The notes beneath the pieces were generated by a model, which saw nothing but the letters and a program-made list of their open reading frames with translations, searched no databases and was not told the DNA's origin. Both the position numbers and the translations under genes were made by a program. Positions 1 to 7,016 of a DNA stretch of 28,768 nucleotides are shown one piece after another (the first letter of the stretch is position 1; each line of letters starts with the position of its first letter). The DNA lies in assembly GCF_938045775.1 (NCBI RefSeq), contig NZ_CALIBH010000132.1, positions 1 to 28,768 on the forward strand, read 5' to 3'. This DNA comes from an uncultured Campylobacter sp. (GTDB taxonomy: Bacteria > Campylobacterota > Campylobacteria > Campylobacterales > Campylobacteraceae).

Positions 1-112
1 TTTAAAACGAAATTTCAAAAAGCGCGAGCAAATTTTAAAAGCGGAATTTTAACTAGCCGCATTAAAACGGCGTGTGCGCCTGCAATTCAAAATTTTTAAA
101 GTAAACGGATAG

Positions 113-118
113 TAAAAT
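113..118 (+). promoter_or_regulatory. -10-like element before the EexN-like gene
   Basis: TAAAAT lies 30 bases upstream of the ATG at 148, in the usual place for a Campylobacter sigma-70 -10 box. These promoters often lack a clear -35, and none is visible here. A good Shine-Dalgarno AAGGAG follows at 136-141, six bases before the ATG. The match is short in an AT-rich stretch, so the call is tentative. Confidence 0.3.
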
Positions 119-147
119 ACCGATAAATTTCAAACAAGGAGAATGAA

Positions 148-547
148 ATGAAAAATCCTAAGATGTTCCTCTGGGGGGGGGGTGTTAGCTGCTTTATTAG
201 TAGGCTGCGGTGACGATACCGAGGTAAAGACCAAGGAATATTACGATATTCATCTAAATTAGGCTAAAGAGGTTTACGCAAAGTGCGATTTCAATACCCT
301 TAAAGATGGAAGCAACTCATATAAAAATTGCGTGAACGCGAAAGAATCGGTCAATGACATAAAAGTTATGACGGTAGAATACTATGAAAAGCATATAGAG
401 GAAGCTAAAGAAGTAGAAAAGAATTGTGATTGGGATAAGATAGAAGAAGGAAGCAAAATGCACAAAAATTGTGAAAATGCAAGTAAGGGGTTAGAAGAAT
501 ATAGATTTAATGAGCGTAAAAAATATTTTACTGGAGGGCATAAGTAA
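148..547 (+). pseudogene. Broken, internally duplicated EexN-like lipoprotein gene
   Basis: From ATG 148 the reading frame enters a G10 tract (173-182) and stops soon after, at residue 22. With nine Gs it would run on into a lipoprotein signal ending in LLVGC (Cys codon 206-208), so the present tract is out of frame by one base. The continued frame then meets a TAG at 260-262 and afterwards stays open to 547. The protein side has two tandem copies of one unit: TKEYYDIHLN...KNCVNAKES (about 230-346) and TVEYYEKHIEE...KNCENASKG (about 371-500). EYY..H..EAK followed by a spaced Cys pair is the pattern of EexN-family entry-exclusion lipoproteins, which sit in the inner membrane and block redundant conjugative transfer. 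The family call is from memory of the motif. Two independent lesions argue for a true pseudogene; the open 3' part alone has only a GTG start (332) and no signal peptide. Confidence 0.6.
173..182 (+). repeat. G10 homopolymer in a signal-peptide coding region
   Basis: Ten consecutive G residues fall within codons 9-12 of the lipoprotein pseudogene. G tracts of 8-12 are classic slipped-strand contingency sequences in Campylobacter. Here G9 would restore the lipobox frame and G10 does not. Confidence 0.85.
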
Positions 548-623
548 AAAAACCATAGACTTGTGATAAACACGTTAATTTTATATTAAAATTATTCTTA
601 CGCCTTATGCTTAAGTTCATTTT

Positions 624-656
624 AATTTACTCTGCGCCTTAGGTGCAGGGTAAATT
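624..656. terminator. Long hairpin downstream of the EexN-like pseudogene
   Basis: Bases 624-638 pair with 642-656 around a TTA loop. The core CTGCGCC / GGTGCAG has one G-T wobble and is extended by an ATTTAC / GTAAAT-type AT-rich flank with one further wobble. The 15-bp stem with short A/T edges suits a bidirectional intrinsic terminator, although the U run beyond the stem is short. Confidence 0.55.
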
Positions 657-1447
657 TGCCCTCCACGGCGCTGAATTTTGTGGTAAAAATCTCGCCCGCG
701 AAACGATACGGCGCGAAATCTTGCTTTACGGATTTTGGAATTTCAAATTTAGCCTGCGAGCTTTTGGCTAGCGCAGAAAAGACTTACGGGCTGTGCGGCG
801 CCTTAAAATTTAATCATTTTAAAATTTACGCCGCGTGGCTAGTCTAAATTTCACTCGGCGGCGGTTTGTGCGGTGCACTAAATTTTAACCTCTCGCGCAC
901 TTTATCCGAGCCCTAGTCTAAATTTAAAATTTCAAATTTGCAACGATAATTCGCGCGGCGCGAGGCAACTCCCCATATACAACGTCTCGGCTTACGTTAT
1001 TAAATTTAAAGAAGCGACGGCGTCTTTCTCGCCCTATGCTGCTTCAAGTCGTACGGCGGCGTTGTGCGTTAAATCTTAAATTTACGTGCTGGGCGGCGGA
1101 AGGCAGCATTTGCCCGTAAAATTTTAACTTTCGCGCGCTGGACGACGGCTAGGCCCTATTGATCACGCACCGCGCGAAGCCGCTTCTAAATCATCAAGCC
1201 GAGTTAAATTTTTAGCGCGCCGAAATTTTAGTCTATGCGGCGCAATTTACGAAACGACGAAATTTTGAGTCTGCGCTGCGATTTATAGTGCATCAAAATT
1301 TTAACTTGCGCAGAGTAATCCACCACGTATCTAAATTTTAAGTCGCGTAGTGCGATCCGCGATGAACAGGAATTTTAATTTGATGTGATTTATGACGCAC
1401 TGGAATTCCAACCTGCGCTACGGATCTACGGCTCACAGGCGCGTAGC
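657..1447. other. Gene-free spacer with alternating AT-rich and GC-rich blocks
   Basis: I see no convincing gene in these 0.8 kb. Short open frames exist but have no ribosome-binding sites and no protein character. The stretch alternates AAATTTTAA-like words with GCGC-rich blocks of some 30-80 bases, the same texture as the spacers at 3382-4153 and 5009-5369. Confidence 0.6.
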
Positions 1448-2506
1448 CTAGCCGATCCCTCGCATCGCATCGAGTCGCTTTAAAAATATCTCCACCTTGC
1501 GTAGCTGCGCCGCATCTAGCGCCCTGCCCGAGTAAAAATACTCCACGCTGTTGCCGTTTGGATAATTCACTCGCGAAATACCCGCCTCTTCGCTTCGCGG
1601 CTCAAATTCCAAGGACAAATCTGCGCCGCCTCGAGAATAAAGCTTGAGCTGCGAATTCGCATCTACAGCGCGCGGCGACATGCGGCATTTGTCTTCGTCA
1701 CACTGCTCTACGCCGCGGGCATTGACCGCCAGCTTACCGTCGCGTTCGCGGATTGCGCCCAGCTCGCCCGTTTGCGAATTTGCGTTAAATTTTATATCGC
1801 CGTCCGCGTTAAATTTAGCTGCACGCGAGGGCAAATCCTCGCCGTGCGCAAGCTTTAGCCCTCCGCCCAGCTCGCTAGCAAGGCGGTTTAGCGTGCCATC
1901 GATGCCATCGATGATGCGCACGTGAGACGGCAAAATTTCTCGCAAAACGTCCTTAAAATAATTAAAATGCGTGCAACCAAGCACGAGCGAACCGAGGCGC
2001 TCAAGCTCAAATTTAGCTAGCTCCTCCCGCAAATAAGCCCGAACCGCAGGCGAATCAAACTCCAAATCCTGCGCAAACTCCACGAGACGCGGTAACGCCA
2101 GGCTCCACGTCTCGCACTCCAGCCGCCCCACGAGGCGCGCGAGCTTTTCGCCCGCGATCGTTAGCGGCGTGGCGATGAGCAGCGTCGGGCATGCGCCGAA
2201 GCTGTCCGCAGCGAGCTTGACGGCGGGCTCCATGCCGATAACCGGCACGCTAAATGCGCCGCGAAGCTCCGAGATAGCCGCGCTAGTGGCGGTGTTGCAA
2301 GCAACGACGACCGCGTCCGCGCCGCGCGAGACCAAAAACCCCACCGCATCAAGGCTCAGGCGCACGATCTGGGCCCTACTTTTCGTGCCGTAGGGGACGT
2401 GATCCTCGTCGGCAAAATACAAAAACTCCGCCCCGCTAAACCGCCGCAGAGCCTCGGCGAGCACGCTTAGCCCGCCGATACCCGAGTCAAAAAATGCTAT
2501 TTTCAA
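1448..2506 (-). CDS. murI: Glutamate racemase with a C-terminal insertion
   Basis: Converts L-glutamate to D-glutamate in the cytoplasm for peptidoglycan. The N-terminal DSGIGGLS motif (residues 7-14), VPYGTKS, VACNTATS with catalytic Cys70 and LGCTHF with catalytic Cys178 are all present, so the two-cysteine racemase is intact. The protein is 352 residues, whereas MurI is usually about 250-270. The excess lies at about residues 213-320, between DGTLNRLASEL and the closing VEYFYSG strand. It is low in complexity and contains KFNADGDIKFNANSQ, whose AAATTTAA-rich DNA resembles the local spacers. The start is TTG (2504-2506) with only a weak GGA upstream; the MKIAFFDSG alignment with known racemases supports it. 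The gene stands alone and faces away from the Sel1-repeat gene. Function is near certain; the role of the insert is unknown. Confidence 0.95.
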   Translation of the reverse strand: MKIAFFDSGIGGLSVLAEALRRFSGAEFLYFADEDHVPYGTKSRAQIVRLSLDAVGFLVSRGADAVVVACNTATSAAISELRGAFSVPVIGMEPAVKLAADSFGACPTLLIATPLTIAGEKLARLVGRLECETWSLALPRLVEFAQDLEFDSPAVRAYLREELAKFELERLGSLVLGCTHFNYFKDVLREILPSHVRIIDGIDGTLNRLASELGGGLKLAHGEDLPSRAAKFNADGDIKFNANSQTGELGAIRERDGKLAVNARGVEQCDEDKCRMSPRAVDANSQLKLYSRGGADLSLEFEPRSEEAGISRVNYPNGNSVEYFYSGRALDAAQLRKVEIFLKRLDAMRGIG

Positions 2507-2651
2507 ATTCTTAGTCCAAGGTTAAAATTTCAAAAAAGGGATTATAGCTCAATCCAGGTAAAATTTAAATTTTGAGCGGGCTTGGCGAATCCGTGGCCGT
2601 TAAATTCTCGCCGCCTTGTTAAAATTCGCGATAAATTTAATCAATTTCTTA

Positions 2652-2667
2652 GGGGGGGGGGTAGAAT
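2652..2667 (+). promoter_or_regulatory. G10 tract abutting a -10-like box (putative phase-variable promoter)
   Basis: G10 (2652-2661) is followed directly by TAGAAT (2662-2667), a good -10 match about 30 bases before the ATG of the Sel1-repeat gene. Changes in tract length would alter the spacing between the -10 and any upstream element. That is a known way of switching promoters in bacterial surface loci. The promoter itself is inferred. Confidence 0.45.
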
Positions 2668-2697
2668 TAGCCAAATTTTACCCGGAAAGGATACTAA

Positions 2698-3381
2698 ATG
2701 AAAAAATTGCTATTTGCGTTGGCGCTCGCCGCTTGCTTTGCGTTCGGCACGTCCGAGTATGAAAAGTTCGAAAATGAGTGCAATGACGGCGATATGGAGT
2801 CTTGCCTTAGAGCCGCTTTACAATACGAAGACAATACTAAAACACTTAAGCTGCTTGAAAAAACCTGCGACGGCGGATATGAGCCAGGTTGCCTTGTAAT
2901 GTCGATCAGAATGATGCAAGAAAATCCTAAAAAAGGCATCGAATATCATGAAAAAAGATGCGATGCGGGAGACGCTATGTATTGTGGGTTATTGGGATCA
3001 ATGTATAGTGACGGAGATGGAGTCGAAAAAGATATATCAAAGGCTATAATCTACCATGACAAAGCTTGCAATCTAGGGCAAAAGCTATCAGCGCTATCAT
3101 GCGGTATGTTGGCAGAGATGTATCGTAAAGGAGACGGTGTAAAAATAAATTTAATGAAAGCGGCGGTTTATGATAAAAAAGGTTGCGACATAACGGACGA
3201 GCTAGCGAGTTGCTATAATTTTGCGCTATTTAACTACAACTCTAACGATAAAAGTAAAGCTGCGCGGTATTATAAAAAAGCTTGCGATTTAGGAAAAAAT
3301 AAAAATTCTCCTTTTATGAATCCACCCGAGTTTAAAGAACTTTGGCAAAAATCCTGCGATATGTATGAGCTGCTAAAATAG
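2698..3381 (+). CDS. Secreted Sel1-repeat, Cys-rich (Hcp-like) protein
   Basis: A 227-residue protein with an N-terminal signal sequence (MKKLLFALALAACFAFG) and then Sel1-like helical repeats. Examples are YCGLLGSMYSDGDGVEKD, LSCGMLAEMYRKGDGVKIN and ARYYKKACDLG. Cysteines recur with the spacing typical of Helicobacter cysteine-rich (Hcp) proteins, where they form disulfides that pin each helix pair. Such proteins are periplasmic or secreted; some bind beta-lactams or take part in host interaction, but a specific role cannot be read here. LAAC at residues 10-13 could be a lipobox, but the preceding segment is short and cleavage by signal peptidase I after FGTS is as likely. The RBS GGAAAGG (2684-2690) supports the ATG. 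The G10 tract just upstream suggests switchable expression. Single gene. Confidence 0.85.
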   Translation: MKKLLFALALAACFAFGTSEYEKFENECNDGDMESCLRAALQYEDNTKTLKLLEKTCDGGYEPGCLVMSIRMMQENPKKGIEYHEKRCDAGDAMYCGLLGSMYSDGDGVEKDISKAIIYHDKACNLGQKLSALSCGMLAEMYRKGDGVKINLMKAAVYDKKGCDITDELASCYNFALFNYNSNDKSKAARYYKKACDLGKNKNSPFMNPPEFKELWQKSCDMYELLK

Positions 3382-4153
3382 CGCGCCGAGCTGCGGTCGG
3401 TACAATACGCATCGGCTGCGGATTAAAATCCCGCCGCCTTTAAATTTAAATCGTGGCGGTAGGCTACTAAGCTCAACGATAAAATTTTAAATTAATCGGG
3501 CGATATGTGGCAGAATTTAACGTAAATTTACACGGATCCTGCATAGATTTTAGCGCAAGCAAAGCGCTAAAATAAAGAGGCAGATTTGTCATAAGCAAAT
3601 GCGTGCTAAAAGCATAGATTATTAGTACGCAGCAGGATTTTAAGTTAGAATTACGTAGCCTTATGTGCTTGCGCCTCCGCATGGATTGGGCGAAAGTGGA
3701 ATTGCAAGATTGGAATTTACGCAGTCGCAAATATAAAGCTTAGCGTAGATTTTTTGATTCGGAATTTAGAATTTTAAAATTCCTAGAGCTTCGAATCTGG
3801 CGCTGAGCCTTGAAATATCGTAGCGATAGAATTTTAAAATTTGCCGCCGCATCGCTTTAAAAATCTTGCTTGAAAATTTTAATTACGCAGCGTAAAATTT
3901 TTCATTTCTGCCGGGGCGCTGCGTTTTTCTATAAAAATTTTGCTCTTTTGCTCTGGTGCTGTGTTTTCGTCGTAGAATTTCGCGACTTTTTACGACGCAG
4001 AATTTTTAGCGCGAAGTTCCTCATTATTTTTGCTTGTTAAAATTTAAGCGATAAATCCCACGATGTTAAATTTGCACGGCATAAGGCTCTTATCTCTAGA
4101 TGCCACTTTGAAGCGAAATGAGATAAATTCTACGTGGCGCAAAAGGCGTCCGA
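3382..4153. other. Gene-free spacer between the Sel1-repeat gene and nfo
   Basis: No supportable coding region is seen. Two copies of the palindrome AATTTTAAAATT lie at 3770-3781 and 3830-3841, both preceded by TAG. The rest alternates AT-rich words and GCGC-rich blocks. A weak GC-rich inverted arrangement (CCGCC ... GGCGG) near 3430-3460 could end the upstream gene, but it is imperfect. Confidence 0.55.
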
Positions 4154-5008
4154 TTAGGCTTTGCGGCGTCCTTGCATACTGCGCAAAAGTGCGATCTCCT
4201 CCGCCCAGAGGCTATCGTCGATCGTTTCTAAAATCAGCGGGATCTCGTCGATGTTCGGGTCGTTCATGATGTTTTCAAATGCCGCGAGCCCCAAAAAGCC
4301 GCGCCCGAGGCTCTCGTGCCGATCTTTGCGCACGCTAAGCTCGTTTTTTGTGTCGTTTAGGTGCATGCCGCTTAAAAATTTATAACCGATCGCGCGGTCA
4401 AACTCGCTCATAGTGCGCTCGTAGGCCTGCCGGCTGCGCAGGTCGTATCCTGCGGCGAACGCGTGACAGGTATCGATGCAGACGCCGATGCGATCTTTGT
4501 TTGAAATTTTATCGATCACGTAAGCAAGCTGAGCGAAATCATAGCCGAGATTAGAACCCTGGCCGGCGGTGTTTTCGAGCACGAGCTTGACGCCTGCGGT
4601 GTTTGCGATGGCGAAATTTAGCGACTCTGCGATATTATCCAGGCACTGCTGAACTGAAATTTCATTTAGATGCGAGCCCGGATGAAAGTTCAAAAGCCTA
4701 AGTCCGAGCGCCTCGCAGCGGCGGATCTCGTCCACGAAGGCGTTTAGGGACTTCTCGCGCTCCGCCTCGCGCGGATGGCCCAAGTTTATGAGGTAGCTGT
4801 CGTGCACCAAGACATGCTCCGCGCGGATGCCGCTTTGCTTCAGCGCGTCCTTAAACGCGATGATCTCCTCCGCGCTAAGCGGCGGCGCGTCCCATTTGCG
4901 CTGATTTTTGACAAACATCGCAAACGCGTCCGCCCCGATCCTTGCGGCGTTTAACGGCGCGTTAAAAACCCCACCGCTAGCACTCACGTGCGCTCCGATT
5001 CGCTTCAT
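4154..5008 (-). CDS. nfo: Endonuclease IV (AP endonuclease)
   Basis: Cleaves DNA 5' to abasic sites during base-excision repair; a cytoplasmic TIM-barrel enzyme with three metal ions. The metal-ligand motifs appear in order: GAHVSASGG near the N-terminus, NFHPGSH, LENTAGQGSNLGYDF, CIDTCHAFAAGYD, MHLNDTKN, DRHESLGRG and the final LETIDD glutamate. I start it at the ATG whose first residues are MKRIGAHVSASGG (codon at 5006-5008). An AGGAGG Shine-Dalgarno lies seven bases upstream, and endonuclease IV proteins normally begin there. The open frame extends 13 codons further but has no such signal. Length is 284 residues, normal for the family. It ends 230 bases past the last AATTTTAAAATT palindrome of the spacer. 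Confidence 0.97.
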   Translation of the reverse strand: MKRIGAHVSASGGVFNAPLNAARIGADAFAMFVKNQRKWDAPPLSAEEIIAFKDALKQSGIRAEHVLVHDSYLINLGHPREAEREKSLNAFVDEIRRCEALGLRLLNFHPGSHLNEISVQQCLDNIAESLNFAIANTAGVKLVLENTAGQGSNLGYDFAQLAYVIDKISNKDRIGVCIDTCHAFAAGYDLRSRQAYERTMSEFDRAIGYKFLSGMHLNDTKNELSVRKDRHESLGRGFLGLAAFENIMNDPNIDEIPLILETIDDSLWAEEIALLRSMQGRRKA

Positions 5009-5369
5009 TCTGCCTCCTAAATTTTTATTTTGTACCGCGTGCGGCAAATTTCATAAACCCGAGCCGCGCGCGGATTTTTAAATTTAAATGCGCGCTTTTC
5101 TTTCGCACATACGCGCTGCTTGGTTAAATTTCATCGCAAAGAGTAGGCGCAGAGCGTCAATAAAACCGCGCCGTTTGCGCAGCTTAGGCGGCTACCCGCC
5201 GAGTAATGGAATTTTGACCGCTCGCGCTGTGTTTTGTGCGGCTGCTAGAGCGCATTATTCCCGCGCGTTTACAAGGCGTCTCGCCGCGCGAATTTTACTC
5301 GTTCGCGATTTGCTCGCGCCGCCCGCGGAATCGCATCTCACGTGCTACAAACACCCGCCGCGTAAAATT
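5009..5369. other. Gene-free spacer upstream of nfo
   Basis: Apart from the nfo ribosome-binding site at its left end, I see no gene. An open plus-strand frame crosses it into the lipoprotein gene, but its protein is Arg/Ala-rich and featureless, as expected for the antisense of GC-rich DNA. Confidence 0.5.
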
Positions 5370-5864
5370 TTACTGCAACTCGCGGATTCTGATCTTTACG
5401 CCGCGCTTTACGTCGGCGAAGCTTATAGATCTTCCGCCGCCGTCCTTGCCGCGGCAAACTTTATAATCGATAGAGCCATCTTGCAGGCTTTGCGCGAGGC
5501 AACGGCGCTCGCCTGCGTCGCTGCCGCCAAAGATCGGCTTGCCGTCTAGGATTTCGCCCAGAAGCCCGCGGTAGTGCTCGGTGCCGAAGAATTTTTTATT
5601 GAAAACAAGCTCGTCGTCGCATGCACCGTTCATGCAAATTTTATCGCCTTTTAAAACTAGGCTCAGCACGCTGATGCCGCTTGCGTAAATTTGAACCTCG
5701 GTTTGATTTTTAAATTTACGCATAAAGCCCGCGTCGCTGGTGCGAGTAAGCGGCGAAATGACGGTGAAATTTACGGCTTGCGTAGAAGCGGGCTTGAGTG
5801 CAGTGGTAGCGCAACCTGCGAGCAGAAGCGAAAGTGCAAGCGGCGCCAGAAAAGAGCATTTCAT
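5370..5864 (-). CDS. Small lipoprotein of unknown function
   Basis: A 164-residue protein with a lipoprotein signal peptide: MKCSFLAPLALSLLLAGC, lipobox LAGC with the lipidated Cys at residue 18. The mature part is mainly beta-like and carries four further cysteines (ICMNGAC, RRC, KVC), which could form disulfides in the periplasm. Residues about 40-110 (QTEVQIYASGISVLSLVL, then KKFFGTEHYRGLLGEILDGKPIF) look like a compact conserved domain of epsilonproteobacterial lipoproteins, but I cannot name the family. AAGGA just upstream supports the ATG. It diverges from the tRNA-Glu gene and appears monocistronic. Confidence 0.8.
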   Translation of the reverse strand: MKCSFLAPLALSLLLAGCATTALKPASTQAVNFTVISPLTRTSDAGFMRKFKNQTEVQIYASGISVLSLVLKGDKICMNGACDDELVFNKKFFGTEHYRGLLGEILDGKPIFGGSDAGERRCLAQSLQDGSIDYKVCRGKDGGGRSISFADVKRGVKIRIRELQ

Positions 5865-5905
5865 AAATAATCCTTAATTTAAGTTGGGTTTAAGTGCGTC
5901 TTGAG

Positions 5906-5911
5906 TAGAAT
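5906..5911 (+). promoter_or_regulatory. -10-like element for tRNA-Glu
   Basis: TAGAAT lies 31 bases before the tRNA. Between them is a seven-base inverted repeat (TTAATCT at 919-925 of the 5000s, AGATTAA at 5933-5939). No -35 is obvious. Confidence 0.3.
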
Positions 5912-5941
5912 ACCGCCTTTAATCTTAATACCAGATTAAGT

Positions 5942-6016
5942 GGCCCCTTCGTCTAACGGTTAGGACATCGCCCTTTCACGGCGGTAAAACGAGTTCGAAT
6001 CTCGTAGGGGTCGCCA
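5942..6016 (+). tRNA. tRNA-Glu (anticodon UUC)
   Basis: A full cloverleaf can be drawn. The acceptor stem GGCCCCT pairs with AGGGGTC with one wobble. The anticodon stem TCGCC / GGCGG encloses the loop CTTTCAC, giving anticodon TTC at 5975-5977. The T loop is GTTCGAATC. Discriminator G and an encoded CCA finish at 6016. It decodes GAA and GAG and also supplies Glu-tRNA for tetrapyrrole synthesis. No further tRNA follows. Confidence 0.97.
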
Positions 6017-6278
6017 CTTCTAGTCTTAAAATTTTTTGACGCAAATTTTAATTTTTAAAATTCTGAAATTTTATCTAACTGCTAAATTTTAAAATTATGC
6101 GCTTTTGCTGCTTCCTGTGCTACAAAATTCCAAGATCATAATAAAATTCTGTCTGATAGAATTTTAAAATTTAGCCCTGCCGAATTTATGTAATAAATTT
6201 TATGCGGACAGATGAAACTTAATAAAATAAAACTCGTAAATTTAGCTCTTTCTAAAAAAAATTCGCTAAATTTATCGA

Positions 6279-7016
6279 ATGCAAAATTTTAAAGAATACG
6301 TAAATGAAATTCTAAAAAATCATCCTGGCGAGCGCGTCACGAGCTTTGATTTCGAGGACGAGAAATACTGGCTCAAGCAGCCGGAGTTGCGCATCCGCGG
6401 TGGATTACTTACGAAAATATTTAAAGCAAATCCGAAAGCCGCTTTCGATTACGAAGCGCTAAAATGCGAGAGTTTGTATGCAGCCGGCGCGCCTGTGCCG
6501 CAGCTGGTGCTGCGAGACGAGAGCTTTTTCGTACTCAAAGACGGCGGCACGCCGGTGGACGAGGTGCTAAAAAGCTCGGATGAGGCGGCTTGCGTGGCGC
6601 TCATTGAGGGCTACGCTGCGGCGTTAGCACAGCTGCATTCGCGCGGCTTCATACACGGCAGACCCGCGCTGCGCGACGTTTTAGTAAAAAACGGCGAGAT
6701 GAAATTTATAGATTTTGAAAATCGTGGCGAGCGCGGTGATCTGCAAAAAGCCAAAATGCGAGATTTTTTGCTGTTTGTCTATGATCTTTGTCGCGAAGGT
6801 CTGAGCGAAGGCTTAGTGCGCGTAGGCATCCACGCCTACGCCTCAAGCGGCGGGCAGGATGTAGTGCAAAGTGCGTGGGCTACGGTACTTGCGCTGCGTC
6901 CGATATATTTTATCGCCAGGCTCTTGCCGCAAAAATTTAAAGATCTAAACGCGCTCGTGCGCACGTTTGAGCTCTGCCTAAAAATAATTGAGGAAAACGA
7001 TGGTCAAACAAAGTAA
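6279..7016 (+). CDS. Kdo/WaaP-type LPS kinase-fold protein, atypical catalytic loop
   Basis: A 245-residue cytoplasmic protein with a small bacterial kinase fold. It has an N-terminal beta region (about 18-100), then the catalytic-loop region LHSRGFIHGRPALRDVLV (119-136) and a DFG-like IDFENRG (144-150). The layout resembles lipopolysaccharide kinases (InaA/WaaP/KdkA), which phosphorylate heptose or Kdo of LPS. Those carry HGDLxxxN; here the catalytic Asp is Arg128 and the metal-binding Asn is Asp133, while the DFG-like Asp145 is kept. It may therefore be a divergent kinase or a pseudokinase. No strong ribosome-binding site is seen before the ATG, and the 262 bases upstream are AT-rich with two AATTTTAAAATT palindromes (6085-6096, 6160-6171). 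The 3' end overlaps the efflux-pump gene by 17 bases, so the two are co-transcribed. Confidence 0.7.
   Translation: MQNFKEYVNEILKNHPGERVTSFDFEDEKYWLKQPELRIRGGLLTKIFKANPKAAFDYEALKCESLYAAGAPVPQLVLRDESFFVLKDGGTPVDEVLKSSDEAACVALIEGYAAALAQLHSRGFIHGRPALRDVLVKNGEMKFIDFENRGERGDLQKAKMRDFLLFVYDLCREGLSEGLVRVGIHAYASSGGQDVVQSAWATVLALRPIYFIARLLPQKFKDLNALVRTFELCLKIIEENDGQTK

Noticed and set aside
332..547. Open frame as an independent 71-residue gene
   Set aside because: It starts with GTG, has no ribosome-binding site or signal peptide, and is in frame with the disrupted lipoprotein upstream, sharing its repeat unit.
656..847. Small plus-strand open frame in the spacer
   Set aside because: It overlaps the hairpin edge, lacks a ribosome-binding site and its protein has no conserved character.
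1644..2393. Plus-strand open frames inside murI
   Set aside because: They are antisense shadows of GC-rich coding DNA; the minus-strand racemase is unambiguous.
3473..3730. Minus-strand 85-residue open frame
   Set aside because: The composition is that of the surrounding spacer and no start signal or family resemblance is visible.
5088..5549. Plus-strand 153-residue open frame
   Set aside because: It overlaps the lipoprotein gene antisense; its Arg/Ala-rich sequence is typical of a shadow frame and there is no ribosome-binding site.
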